A program made the translations under genes and the position numbers. Positions 12,051 through 19,988 of a stretch of 64,000 nt of DNA are shown piece by piece (the stretch's first letter is position 1; the number at the start of each line of letters is the position of its first letter). This DNA comes from an uncultured Gammaproteobacteria bacterium (GTDB taxonomy: Bacteria > Pseudomonadota > Gammaproteobacteria > Pseudomonadales > Pseudohongiellaceae): contig CAILUG010000009.1 of assembly GCA_903837345.1 (NCBI GenBank), positions 1 to 64,000 on the forward strand, given 5' to 3'. The notes under the pieces are model-generated. The model had not been told where the DNA came from and ran no database searches. It was given only the letters and a program-made list of their open reading frames with translations.

Positions 12051-12935
12051 ATGAAGGAAGCTGCACTCATCCTGTTCTTGCGAATATTGGCGCTGTTGCC
12101 GCTGCGGGTGGCGCGTGCGCTGGGCGCAGGCCTGGGCCGCGTCAACTGGTGGCTGCAAACCCGCATGACCAAAACCACCCTCACCAACCTGGCGCTGTGT
12201 TTTCCGCAAAAATCCGAGGCTGAACGGGGTGCACTGGCCCAGGCCAGCCTGCGCAACACCTTTCAGACCATCTGTGAAGCCGGCGCCATCTGGTTATGGC
12301 CGGCCGCCGAGACGCTGGCGCTGGTAACCGAAGTGGAAGGGCTGGATTTGTTGCAGGCGCTGAAAGCGCAGGGCAAGGGTGTGATCGTGCTGGCCCCGCA
12401 TCTGGGCAGTTGGGAAATGCTGGGTCTGTATCTGAATGTGTGTGGCTGTGGCCCCAGCAGCCAGTTGTATCAGGCGCCGCGCTCGCCAGCCTTGGGCAAA
12501 CTGATCTATGAAGCCCGCAGCCGCGCCGGTGCCAGGATGGTGAATACCGACAGCAAGGGCGTGGCTGAACTGCTGAAAACCCTGCGGCGTGGCGAGATTG
12601 TGGGCATTTTGCCCGATCAGGTGCCACCTGCCAGCGGCGGTGAGTTTGCCCCCTTCTTCGGCCTGCCAGCGCTGACGATGACATTGCTCAACCGCTTGCA
12701 ACAAAAAACCGGTGCGGCGGTGGTGATCGCCTATGCCAAGCGCATACCGGGCGGTTTTCGCATGGTGTTTCGCGAGGCAGCTGCCGGCATTGATAGCAGT
12801 GAGCTCGCCACCGGCCTCGCGGCACTCAACCGATCAGTGGAGTTGGCCGCGCTGGATGCCCCCGAGCAATACCAGTGGGAATACAAACGCTTCAAGCGCC
12901 AGCCTGAAGGCAAAAGCGAGCCCTACGCCAACTGA
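12051..12935 (+). CDS. Lipid A biosynthesis acyltransferase (LpxL/HtrB family)
   Basis: This family transfers a secondary acyl chain to lipid A at the inner membrane. The 294-residue protein starts with a hydrophobic segment (LILFLRILALLPLRVARAL). It contains the catalytic HLGSWE motif near residue 125 and GILPDQVP further on. The start ATG at 12051 gives the normal N-terminus. A homologue sits in the same place, near glyQ, in Pseudomonas. The gene overlaps the 3' end of the convergent rsmB by 13 bp. Which acyl chain it transfers cannot be read from sequence. Confidence 0.85.
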   Translation: MKEAALILFLRILALLPLRVARALGAGLGRVNWWLQTRMTKTTLTNLALCFPQKSEAERGALAQASLRNTFQTICEAGAIWLWPAAETLALVTEVEGLDLLQALKAQGKGVIVLAPHLGSWEMLGLYLNVCGCGPSSQLYQAPRSPALGKLIYEARSRAGARMVNTDSKGVAELLKTLRRGEIVGILPDQVPPASGGEFAPFFGLPALTMTLLNRLQQKTGAAVVIAYAKRIPGGFRMVFREAAAGIDSSELATGLAALNRSVELAALDAPEQYQWEYKRFKRQPEGKSEPYAN

Positions 12936-14233
12936 ACTCCGCGTTTGCGGAGCAGCGCGTAATAGAAACCGTCAGGGCCGTCTGCTTGCGGCAGCAATTG
13001 CACGCCAAAATCACACGCCAGTGCAGCTTCAATTGATAAAGCAACGGGCTCAGCATCAGCATGGTGTTCCACAAACTGCGCGATTTGCGCGCTGTTTTCC
13101 GCTTTCAGCAAAGAACAGGTGGAATAGAGCAAATAGCCGCCGGTTGCCAGCAAGGGCCACGCGGCTGCCAGCAGTGCGCGTTGCTTTGCCACCAACAGCT
13201 CCACTTCTGCGGGTGTGCGCAGCAGCTTGATATCCGGATGCCGGCGGATCACACCGGTGGCGGAACACGGCACATCGAGCAGAATGCGATCAAAGCGGCC
13301 AAATTCAGCGGCGGGCTCTTGCGTGATGTCGGCGCAGCGCACCTCGGCGTGCAGCTGCAAGCGATCGAGATTCTGCAGAATGCGCGGCAAGCGCCGCGCT
13401 TCATTGTCGAGCGCCAGCACTTGCAAGGTTGGCTCTGCTTCCAGCAATGCACAGGTTTTGCCGCCCGGTGCCGCACAGGCATCCAGCACCCGCAAACCGG
13501 GTGTCAGCGGCAGCACTGACGCCACCAGTTGTGAGGCTTCATCCTGCACACTCACCATGCCTTCGACAAAGCCCGGCAACCCCACCGCATCCATCGGCTG
13601 CGCCAGATACAGTGAATTGGGTGCAAGCAAGCCGGGTTTGGCAACAATACCCTCCGCTGCCAGCAATGCCTGGCACTCGGTGCGCGAAGCTTTGCGTTGA
13701 TTCACCCGCAAGGTCATTGGCGCCCGCTGGTTGTTGCCGTCGAGAATCGCGCGGTAGTGCTGCGGCCAATCCTGTTTCAGTTGTTGCAGCAGCCACTCGG
13801 GATGCGCATACCACACACTGTAATCACGCTCGGCCAGCGCCTGCAATTCTGCCTGTTGCCGCTGCGCATTGCGCAGCACCGCATTCACCAGCGCTTTCGC
13901 CCATGGCTTGCCGAGCGTATCCACCGCTGCCACGGTTTCATTCACGCAGGCGTGGTCGGGGGTGCGCATGAACAGCAACTGGTAGAGCCCCACCAGCAGC
14001 AGGCACTGCACATCGAGATCTTTCGCCCGCAGCGGCTTGTCCATCAGCTGCTGCAAATAGAACTGCAAGCGCGGCTGCCAGCGGCATACGCCATAGCAGA
14101 ATTCCTGCAACAGCGCCGGGCCCGTGGTTTGCGACAACACTTGCGCATTCAAGTGGCTGGCAAGCGAGCCCTGGTGTTGCATCAGCGCTGTCAGAATCTG
14201 GCAGGCCAGGATGCGGGGAGAAGAAACAGTCAT
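12923..14233 (-). CDS. rsmB: 16S rRNA (cytosine-967-C5) methyltransferase
   Basis: RsmB methylates C967 of 16S rRNA. The 436-residue protein has an N-terminal NusB-like domain, then a SAM-dependent RNA methyltransferase domain with DACAAPGGKT, the VPCSATGVIRRHPD motif carrying one conserved cysteine, and YSTCSLLKAEN carrying the catalytic cysteine. The start ATG at 14233 (MTVSSPRILA) is preferred over an upstream codon at 14266. fmt and def normally sit immediately upstream, but here 2.7 kb of cassette-like DNA separates fmt from rsmB. Confidence 0.95.
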   Translation of the reverse strand: MTVSSPRILACQILTALMQHQGSLASHLNAQVLSQTTGPALLQEFCYGVCRWQPRLQFYLQQLMDKPLRAKDLDVQCLLLVGLYQLLFMRTPDHACVNETVAAVDTLGKPWAKALVNAVLRNAQRQQAELQALAERDYSVWYAHPEWLLQQLKQDWPQHYRAILDGNNQRAPMTLRVNQRKASRTECQALLAAEGIVAKPGLLAPNSLYLAQPMDAVGLPGFVEGMVSVQDEASQLVASVLPLTPGLRVLDACAAPGGKTCALLEAEPTLQVLALDNEARRLPRILQNLDRLQLHAEVRCADITQEPAAEFGRFDRILLDVPCSATGVIRRHPDIKLLRTPAEVELLVAKQRALLAAAWPLLATGGYLLYSTCSLLKAENSAQIAQFVEHHADAEPVALSIEAALACDFGVQLLPQADGPDGFYYALLRKRGVQLA

Positions 14234-14303
14234 TGGATAACGGGGACAGGGAAAATTGATGCCCAATGATACAGGGACTATTGGGGTTTATCTTTTTCTG
14301 GTT

Positions 14304-14345
14304 GTTGGGCGCAGCCCGAACGAGTCCGGCAGCAGCTTGTTGGTG
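14304..14345 (-). repeat. Partial attC-like sequence
   Basis: Just after the 98-residue membrane gene, the minus strand reads CACCAACAAGCTGCTGCC then GGACTCGTTCGGG and ends GCGCCCAAC. This resembles the left half of an integron attC site (RYYYAAC core followed by a GC-rich arm). No matching right-hand GTTRRRY core is seen before rsmB, so the site would be truncated. Confidence 0.35.
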
Positions 14346-14348
14346 AAG

Positions 14349-14645
14349 TTATTTAAACTGCCTGGACCCAATGCTGATCCAGATAATCACAGCAAAAGTG
14401 GCAAAGAACAGCAGTGCACATCCCAGGATGCCGACAGCAGCATTGTCCCAACTGAATGGAGCAAACCCAAACGCAATTACCGGCAGAAGCAGGAATCGAT
14501 TCCCCGCCCATTTGTTGAGTTTTGCCATGTCTTTTGCGTTGCATCTGTCACTGCCGGCCAAAACGGAAGAATTGCCAGTGAACCTGACAAAAACCCCTAC
14601 AAAGGCAAAGAACACACCGAATAAAATCAACGCATCTAAAATCAA
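14349..14645 (-). CDS. Small membrane protein, cassette-borne
   Basis: The predicted protein has 98 residues and no function I can name. Hydrophobic segments at about residues 2-20, 50-66 and 70-92 suggest three membrane spans, with a short polar loop (SDRCNAKDMAKLNKWAGNR) between the first two. The shape resembles small DUF3784-like membrane proteins, but that is only an impression. The start lies 2 bp after the stop of the broken GNAT gene, so both may sit in one cassette. The gene is the last before rsmB. Confidence 0.55.
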   Translation of the reverse strand: MILDALILFGVFFAFVGVFVRFTGNSSVLAGSDRCNAKDMAKLNKWAGNRFLLLPVIAFGFAPFSWDNAAVGILGCALLFFATFAVIIWISIGSRQFK

Positions 14646-14647
14646 TT

Positions 14648-15118
14648 TTAAGGCCGCTCCTTATCCAGCTGCTTTGTCATAAAGACACTGTTTGGATCTT
14701 CTGCGTAGTCTCCAAACGGAGATGATTCCTTGAAACCAAAAGATGAATATAGCCTTCTGGCCGGTTCAAAAAAATCCATTGTCCCTGTTTCGAGACTCAG
14801 CCTTGAATATCCCCTGGATTTTGCTTCTTTAATCAAGTGCTTCAGTATGCGAGTAGCAATTCCCCTGCGTAAATATGCAGGTGCAGTTCTCATGGACTTT
14901 ATTTCAGCAAGTTCGTCGTCAAGATGCTTGATTGCGCCAAAGCCTGCCAGTTGCGAACCATCCCAAAGTGCTCAAAAGCTTATATCTGGACTGCGTAATC
15001 CATTGAGATCGAGAGCGTGGCGACTTTCAGGAGGAGCTGTATTTTCCATGGAGACAAGATGATAGCGGAGTAAATCTATCACCGGCTGACTCTCCAAATT
15101 GTCGATTTTAATTTCCAA
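14648..15118 (-). pseudogene. GNAT acetyltransferase, interrupted by an in-frame stop
   Basis: On the minus strand the frame from the TTG at 15118 reads an N-terminus LEIKIDNLESQPVIDLL, then PPESRHALDLNGLRSPDISF. A TGA at 14974-14972 follows, where relatives have a tryptophan. The frame continues ALWDGSQLAGFGAIKHL and EIKSMRTAPAYLRRGIATRI, the acetyl-CoA-binding region of GNAT enzymes, and ends at 14648. The full length would be 156 residues, normal for these small acetyltransferases. A single TGG-to-TGA change explains it. The ATG at 14893 could yield only an 81-residue C-terminal fragment. A sequencing error is the main alternative. Confidence 0.8.
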
Positions 15119-15131
15119 TCACTGTTCTTTT

Positions 15132-15220
15132 GTGAAACCTGGCGCCTGACGCCCATGAAAACGGGCGCGGCTTGCCGCGTCCCGCGCTGAAGGCGCATTG
15201 TTTTTCTGCTTTGTTAGCAC
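15132..15220 (-). repeat. attC-like recombination site
   Basis: On the minus strand the site opens GTGCTAACAAAGCAG (core RYYYAAC-like) just after the 232-residue cassette gene. It contains GC-rich inverted repeats (GCGCCT with AGGCGC, and a GCGGG...CCCG region) and ends GGTTTCAC. That end is a degenerate right core compared with GTTAGCAC. It lies exactly between two unrelated genes, as an attC should. Confidence 0.55.
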
Positions 15221-15228
15221 TTTTGCAC

Positions 15229-15927
15229 TCATATCGAAGGAGCTGACAGCACTTCTTGCTTAAGCGATTCACGCTCATCAGACAGGACGGCCGCCCGGCA
15301 GCTATCACCCTTCAGCGTTGCTTCTGAGAACGCAACAGAAAGAGCAAGATACCGACGAGGCCAGTCTCCTTTGTCGTCAAGTCCTATCCGAGCGATGTTT
15401 CCTATGTCAAACCAGAATTGGTATGCAATGCTTAGATGTCTCAGCTCTTCATCCTGCTCTGGGAAGCCTTGGTATGTTTTGCTAGGGAAATATTGAGCAT
15501 AGACTCGCGGGGCAAAAACCTGAAACGATTCGTAAAGGCCAGAGGTGGATTCATGTCGGATGCCACTCAGAACTTCTGACTCATATGTAGAAGCCGGAGT
15601 GTATAAAGCACGGAGAGCTGCGTATTCGCCAGTTAGCGAGATAATCCATGATCGGCATTCAAACTGCCTATTTTTAGATTTTGAAATTTCCAATAATTGA
15701 AGGCCAACTGCGCGGCTGGCCATTTTTCTAAAATCATCTGTCATCTGCGTTTGCATGACATATGACGCGAGATTGCCTTTCGCGTAGTCGGCATTATTGA
15801 GGTAAAGATTGACGCAGATATAGGTCTGACGCAGCCATACATCATTTATGAGCTGACGCTTTAGCTCCGATTCAAACGCTTTTGCTCCGAACCAGTCACT
15901 AAGCCACTTTGTAATTTTTTGGAGCAT
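15229..15927 (-). CDS. Hypothetical cassette protein, 232 residues
   Basis: I do not recognise this protein. From the ATG at 15927 it has 232 residues; an in-frame TTG at 15945 would add six. It has no signal peptide or membrane span and looks soluble and mainly helical. Aromatic-rich stretches include YAQYFPSKTYQGFPEQDEEL and SIAYQFWFDIGNIARI. It starts 22 bp inside one attC-like site and stops 9 bp before the next, the exact layout of a single-gene integron cassette. Base composition looks more AT-rich than that of the flanking rsmB and fmt genes. Confidence 0.65.
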   Translation of the reverse strand: MLQKITKWLSDWFGAKAFESELKRQLINDVWLRQTYICVNLYLNNADYAKGNLASYVMQTQMTDDFRKMASRAVGLQLLEISKSKNRQFECRSWIISLTGEYAALRALYTPASTYESEVLSGIRHESTSGLYESFQVFAPRVYAQYFPSKTYQGFPEQDEELRHLSIAYQFWFDIGNIARIGLDDKGDWPRRYLALSVAFSEATLKGDSCRAAVLSDERESLKQEVLSAPSI

Positions 15928-15948
15928 GCTCTGAGTTCCGTTCAAGTA

Positions 15949-16064
15949 GTGCTAACGCCAAGGTAAGCGGCGCAAAAGCGGAGCATCAGTTGCGCATAAA
16001 ATGGCGTAGCCATGCGCAACTGATGCGGAGTCTATTGCGTCCGTTTTGACCGCCTTGTTAGCGC
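15949..16064 (-). repeat. attC recombination site
   Basis: This is the clearest attC in the island. The minus strand opens GCGCTAACAAGGCGGTC and closes GCTTACCTTGGCGTTAGCAC, so the two cores (GCTAAC/GTTAGC) and adjacent arms (AAGG/CCTT) are complementary. Inside lies a perfect 15-bp inverted repeat (GCATCAGTTGCGCAT and its complement) around a 14-base loop. The length of about 116 bp is within the attC range. It separates the 132-residue gene, whose stop lies in its first bases, from the 232-residue gene. Confidence 0.8.
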
Positions 16065-16456
16065 TCATTTCGTGGCTCCAATGACTTGGATGTGAAGCCG
16101 CCGGATGGCATAGAGTTTGTCCATTCATCTGACCGAACTCCACCGAGGAATTTAAAAACTTGCAAGAAATGCCCTCTACCTCCGCGCTCAATGGCGATCG
16201 TCCACTGCCCCTCGATATGACAAGCGCCAAAGAAGCGAGCTCGAGGTGTCGAATCACTTATGACATCAGTGGGGTTAAATGGACCACCTTGCGGTGATAC
16301 GTCTCCACCCGTTGTCTTGGAAATTTCGCCGCGAATCTCAGGAGGAATGTCAGACCACTTAATGTCCGTACATTTCACTTCCGCTGCAGCGACAGAAGCA
16401 CCTGTAAATCCCAGAGCAAGAGCCAGATAAATTGTTTTGGTCCGCTTATAACGCAT
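16058..16456 (-). CDS. Hypothetical exported protein, cassette-borne
   Basis: The 132-residue product has an N-terminal signal peptide (basic MRYKRTK, hydrophobic IYLALALGFTGASVA, probable cleavage after AAA). The mature part is about 107 residues with two cysteines (VKCTDIKW and FGACHIEGQW), which could form a periplasmic disulfide. I do not recognise the family. The last codons run into the attC site at 16064, typical of cassette genes. It starts 2 bp after the 75-residue gene upstream, so the two probably share a cassette and transcript. Confidence 0.6.
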   Translation of the reverse strand: MRYKRTKTIYLALALGFTGASVAAAEVKCTDIKWSDIPPEIRGEISKTTGGDVSPQGGPFNPTDVISDSTPRARFFGACHIEGQWTIAIERGGRGHFLQVFKFLGGVRSDEWTNSMPSGGFTSKSLEPRNER

Positions 16457-16458
16457 TA

Positions 16459-16686
16459 TTAGCCTGATACTTTCTGGTCTGAGCGCTCGACCAAAGCATC
16501 TTTCTTCCCTTGGTCGTATGCTGCGCGCGTGGACGAGAAAAGCATACAGACAAACATCGCAGCCCCTGCTCCCGCGCCGGCTGAACCCCGGAAATCAGTA
16601 ACGCTTGCTACGACCAGTGTGACTAACAAAACCCCGAGTAGCCCCCCGGCAGCATATTTAATGGCTATTAGAGTTGGCTGTTTCAT
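16459..16686 (-). CDS. Small membrane protein, cassette-borne
   Basis: The 75-residue product has two hydrophobic segments (about residues 8-28 and 36-51) and a basic, charged tail (YDQGKKDALVERSDQK). The shape recalls small two-span proteins often found in gene cassettes. A GAGGGGAC ribosome site lies upstream of the ATG, about 20 bp after a GTTAGC core, where the first gene of a cassette would begin. Function unknown. Confidence 0.55.
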   Translation of the reverse strand: MKQPTLIAIKYAAGGLLGVLLVTLVVASVTDFRGSAGAGAGAAMFVCMLFSSTRAAYDQGKKDALVERSDQKVSG

Positions 16687-16703
16687 ACTGTGTCCCCTCT
16701 TAA

Positions 16704-16752
16704 GCTAACAGTTCATATAAAAGGCCTAAACGGCCTTTTAATATTTATTAGC
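16704..16752 (-). repeat. Short attC-like palindrome (or terminator)
   Basis: On the minus strand GCTAAT opens and GTTAGC closes a 49-base near-palindrome built on AAAAGGCC/GGCCTTTT with a five-base loop. The cores and the position just upstream of the 75-residue gene fit an attC at the island's fmt-proximal edge. The GC-stem with flanking A and T runs could equally be a two-way transcription terminator. Confidence 0.45.
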
Positions 16753-16931
16753 AGGCGGCCTTTATATTTTTTTGGAAACGAAAGTACTTTTCGTAACTGC
16801 CTGAAGCAGTGCGAGAATTCTGAGCATTCAATTGCAGGGAAGAGTGTTAGAAGGCCGGCGGCCTTGAATATATCGGAATAAAGAGCCATCCCTGCCCTTG
16901 CTGCCGCTTGAATGGAATTGAACCCGGCCAT
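16713..16931 (-). CDS. Possible small hypothetical protein
   Basis: A 72-codon frame begins 31 bp after fmt, with GGGAG seven bases upstream of its ATG, and ends inside the attC-like palindrome at 16704-16752. That end position is usual for a cassette gene. The protein (start MAGFNSIQAAARAGMALY) matches nothing I know and has no clear domain. It could be a gene remnant or chance. It is the only candidate gene between fmt and the palindrome. Confidence 0.3.
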   Translation of the reverse strand: MAGFNSIQAAARAGMALYSDIFKAAGLLTLFPAIECSEFSHCFRQLRKVLSFPKKYKGRLLINIKRPFRPFI

Positions 16932-16961
16932 GTTCGCGCTCCCTGCTGTGATGTGCGACTA

Positions 16962-17909
16962 CTATAGCGTATCGCCCACTTTGAAAAAATCCGGATATCC
17001 GTTCAGCAGGCTGCCTATGTCCATGGCTGGTTTGCCTTCGGTTTGCACGTCGAACACTTCCAGCACGCTGTTGCCGCAAGCTATTTTGAGGGAAGTGTTA
17101 GTCACATTCAGCACGGTCCCGGGCGAAGCTGAACTGCGGTCAGCACTTACTGTGGTGCGGATCAGCCGCACGCGTTTGCCATCCACCAGGCACCAGGCCG
17201 GGGAGCGTGGATAGAGCGCCCGCACCTGGTTATGGAGGTCGGCGGCACTGTGGGTCCAGATGATCCGGGATTCTTCTTTCTGGATCTTGCGGGCGTAGGT
17301 TACCAGCGCGGGGTCTTGGGCTGTGGCCGCTGGAGTGCCTGCAGGCAAAGTAGTCAGCAAATCACACAACGCCTCACACCCCAGTTGCTGCAGGCGGGCG
17401 GTCAAGGTGGCGGCGTTGTCGTCAGCCCGGATGGGAGTGAGCACACGTTTCAATACCGGGCCCGTGTCCAGGCCCTGTTCCATTTGCATCAGGCACACGC
17501 CGCTCTCGTGGTCGCCACTCAGCAGGGCTCGCTCTATCGGCGCGGCACCCCGCCAGCGCGGCAACAGCGAGGCATGCACATTGATACAACCGTACTTGGG
17601 CAGCGCCAGCACCGCCGGCGGCAACAACAAACCATAGGCCACCACCACCATCACATCGGGCTGATACGCCTGCAGGGTCGCCATTGTTTGCGGGTCGTTG
17701 AACGACAGCGGCTGCTCGACTGGAATGCCATGGCTTTCGGCCACCGCTTTTACTGGCGTAGCGGTCAGTTTCTTGCCGCGGCCACTGGGTCGATCAGGCT
17801 GTGAGTAGGCGCCTACTACCGTGAAACCCCTTGTAATGACTAACTCAAGATGCGCGGCGGCAAACTCGGGCGTACCCGCAAACACGATGCGCAGCGCTGG
17901 GTTGGTCAT
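16962..17909 (-). CDS. fmt: Methionyl-tRNA formyltransferase
   Basis: Fmt formylates initiator Met-tRNA. The 315-residue protein has the N-terminal formyltransferase fold (RIVFAGTPEFAAAHL). It also has the catalytic asparagine/histidine region NVHASLLPRWRGAAP, and the C-terminal tRNA-binding domain. It lies 59 bp downstream of def in the usual def-fmt order, but rsmB, the normal next gene, is displaced by the cassette island. Confidence 0.96.
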   Translation of the reverse strand: MTNPALRIVFAGTPEFAAAHLELVITRGFTVVGAYSQPDRPSGRGKKLTATPVKAVAESHGIPVEQPLSFNDPQTMATLQAYQPDVMVVVAYGLLLPPAVLALPKYGCINVHASLLPRWRGAAPIERALLSGDHESGVCLMQMEQGLDTGPVLKRVLTPIRADDNAATLTARLQQLGCEALCDLLTTLPAGTPAATAQDPALVTYARKIQKEESRIIWTHSAADLHNQVRALYPRSPAWCLVDGKRVRLIRTTVSADRSSASPGTVLNVTNTSLKIACGNSVLEVFDVQTEGKPAMDIGSLLNGYPDFFKVGDTL

Positions 17910-17968
17910 GGTCAGTTCAGGGCCTGGGTGGGGTCATCAAAGGGCCTGATGAGGGGCATCCGGCGAGT

Positions 17969-18502
17969 TCAGGCCTGGGCCTGGCTCGCGTTTTCTTCCT
18001 TTTCTTTCTTCTTTTCCTTCAGCAGCTTTTGCTTGAGGCGCTGGCGCTTGAGGATGGAGAGATAGTCCACGAACAGCTTGCCGTCGAGGTGGTCCACTTC
18101 GTGTTGCAGGCACACGGCCAGCAGGCCTTCGGCCACCAGTTCAAAGGCTTGGCCGTAGCGATCAAGCGCTTTCACTTTGATCTGTTTGGGGCGGGTCACC
18201 TGGTCGAAATAGCCGGGCACCGACAGGCAGCCCTCTTCATAACCCAGCGGCTCCGGATCCAGCACTTCAATTTCCGGGTTGATGAAAACCATGGGCGTAT
18301 CCTTGTGTTCCGACACATCCAGCACCAGCAGGCGTTTATGCACGTTCACCTGGGTGGCAGCCAGGCCGATGCCGGGCGCGGCATACATGGTTTCCAGCAT
18401 GTCATCGATGGTGCGGCGCAGGGCGTCGTTGACTTCAGACACCAGGCTGGCCCGCTTGCGCAGCCGCAGATCGGGGAATTCGAGAATTGTTAAAAGGCTC
18501 AT
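17969..18502 (-). CDS. def: Peptide deformylase
   Basis: Def removes the N-formyl group from nascent proteins. The three family motifs are present: [16 protein letters not shown] (metal-binding cysteine) and [10 protein letters not shown] (metal-binding histidines). The start ATG at 18502 ([15 protein letters not shown]) gives 177 residues; the frame stays open to 18655 but without conservation. The C-terminus is a Lys/Glu-rich tail ([18 protein letters not shown]), a little longer than in many relatives. Divergent from the LysM gene. Confidence 0.95.
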   Translation of the reverse strand: MSLLTILEFPDLRLRKRASLVSEVNDALRRTIDDMLETMYAAPGIGLAATQVNVHKRLLVLDVSEHKDTPMVFINPEIEVLDPEPLGYEEGCLSVPGYFDQVTRPKQIKVKALDRYGQAFELVAEGLLAVCLQHEVDHLDGKLFVDYLSILKRQRLKQKLLKEKKKEKEENASQAQA

Positions 18503-18725
18503 GACGATATTGGGTAAAAGTTTGAAAAACTGCGCCCATGATAAGCCAATCACGCTGGCCATGGCAGGCTGGGACTTCAACGCGGAGCGAGAACCAACGC
18601 CCAATAATGACAACTTACCTAAAATTCCCGCGCTAACCCTATATGAATACAACACTTATTGTTACTATTGCCCACTTGCAGAGGGGTGCGCCTCTCTCAC
18701 TGCCCGGCCAAGGGGGGAGCTTCCG

Positions 18726-19946
18726 ATGGCATTGAATTTCACGAATTGGCTCAGGCACGGCAGGAATGCCGGCGCCAAGCTGCTGGCATCAGGCCTGATC
18801 GCCGGCCTGTTGATGCTGGTTGCCCATGCTGCAGAACAGCAAGGCATTATTGCGTTGCGCAAAGACTCTCCGCAGAGCTATACCGTAAAAGAAGGCGACA
18901 CCTTGTGGGATATTGCCTCACGCTTTCTCGAGAAGCCCTGGCTGTGGCCCCAGGTATGGCAGGTCAATCCGCAAATCCAGAATCCCGATCTCATCTATCC
19001 AGGTGACCAGATTTCCCTTTCGTACCAGGCTGGCAAGCCGGTACTCAGTCTCAATCGTGATGCAGGCACTGCGCCGACAACCAGCGACAACAAAAGCAGC
19101 AGCAGTAGCAGTGGGGCCATCGTTGCCGATAGCTCGCCTGAAATTGCCGGGATCCGCACCGAGCGTCGCTCGCCACAAGTTCGCCGTGAACCCCTGCTGA
19201 GTCCCATCCCTGCGATCCCGCTCAGCAAAGTGTTTTCTTTCCTGAACAAGAGCAATGTAGTGGAGGGCGAAACTTTCGAGAAAGCGCCTTACCTGCTGGG
19301 CGAGCAACAAGGGCGCACAATCTTCAGCACCGGTGAAAGCGTGTTTGCGCGTGGTAACTGGAATTCAAATCTCACTACTTACGACATTGTGCGGGAAGGC
19401 CGGCGCTTCATGGATCCCGATTCCCATAAAAAGCTGCTGGGCGTGGAGTCAATAATCATAGGCACTGCCACCATCACCAGCATCAATGGCGACCGGGCCG
19501 TATTGAATGTTGATACAACCCAGCAGGAAGCACGCGTAGGTGATCGACTGGTGCCGCGCCAGAAACTGGCCATCGACGATTCATACCTGCCGATACCCCC
19601 CGACTTTGCAGTGGATGCTGCCATTGTGAGCATAGCTGACGGTCGCAGCCGCGGCGGCCAATATGACAGCTTGGTGCTGAATGCAGGCAGCAGCAGCGGC
19701 TTGAAAGCCGGCCATGTGCTGACCATCCAGCGCCCCACAGTTGTGGTCGAAGATGATATTGGCAAGCTGGGCTGGATGCAGCGTCTGCGCCATATGGTGG
19801 GAAAATCAGGTGGGCGTGCAATCGAGTATCCTGGCGAGAATATCGCAACCGTACTAATCTACCGGGTGTATGACCACGCCAGTCTTGGCTTGATATTGAG
19901 CTCCAAGCTGGAAGTTTCGACCAACGACCGGGCTGTGACACCCTGA
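18726..19946 (+). CDS. LysM-domain protein, exported
   Basis: The protein has 406 residues from the ATG at 18726, which follows an AGGGGGGAG ribosome site. An N-terminal hydrophobic signal (LLASGLIAGLLMLVAHAA) is followed by a LysM domain around residues 58-106 (YTVKEGDTLWDIASRFL to PDLIYPGDQISL), which binds peptidoglycan. The long C-terminal part has no motif I can name. A homologue sits between def and dprA in Pseudomonas, and its exact role there is not settled. It may help envelope or cell-wall maintenance. Confidence 0.85.
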   Translation: MALNFTNWLRHGRNAGAKLLASGLIAGLLMLVAHAAEQQGIIALRKDSPQSYTVKEGDTLWDIASRFLEKPWLWPQVWQVNPQIQNPDLIYPGDQISLSYQAGKPVLSLNRDAGTAPTTSDNKSSSSSSGAIVADSSPEIAGIRTERRSPQVRREPLLSPIPAIPLSKVFSFLNKSNVVEGETFEKAPYLLGEQQGRTIFSTGESVFARGNWNSNLTTYDIVREGRRFMDPDSHKKLLGVESIIIGTATITSINGDRAVLNVDTTQQEARVGDRLVPRQKLAIDDSYLPIPPDFAVDAAIVSIADGRSRGGQYDSLVLNAGSSSGLKAGHVLTIQRPTVVVEDDIGKLGWMQRLRHMVGKSGGRAIEYPGENIATVLIYRVYDHASLGLILSSKLEVSTNDRAVTP

Positions 19947-19988
19947 TACACACCCGCTTCAACCAACATAAGTTCAAGGACGAACTTC

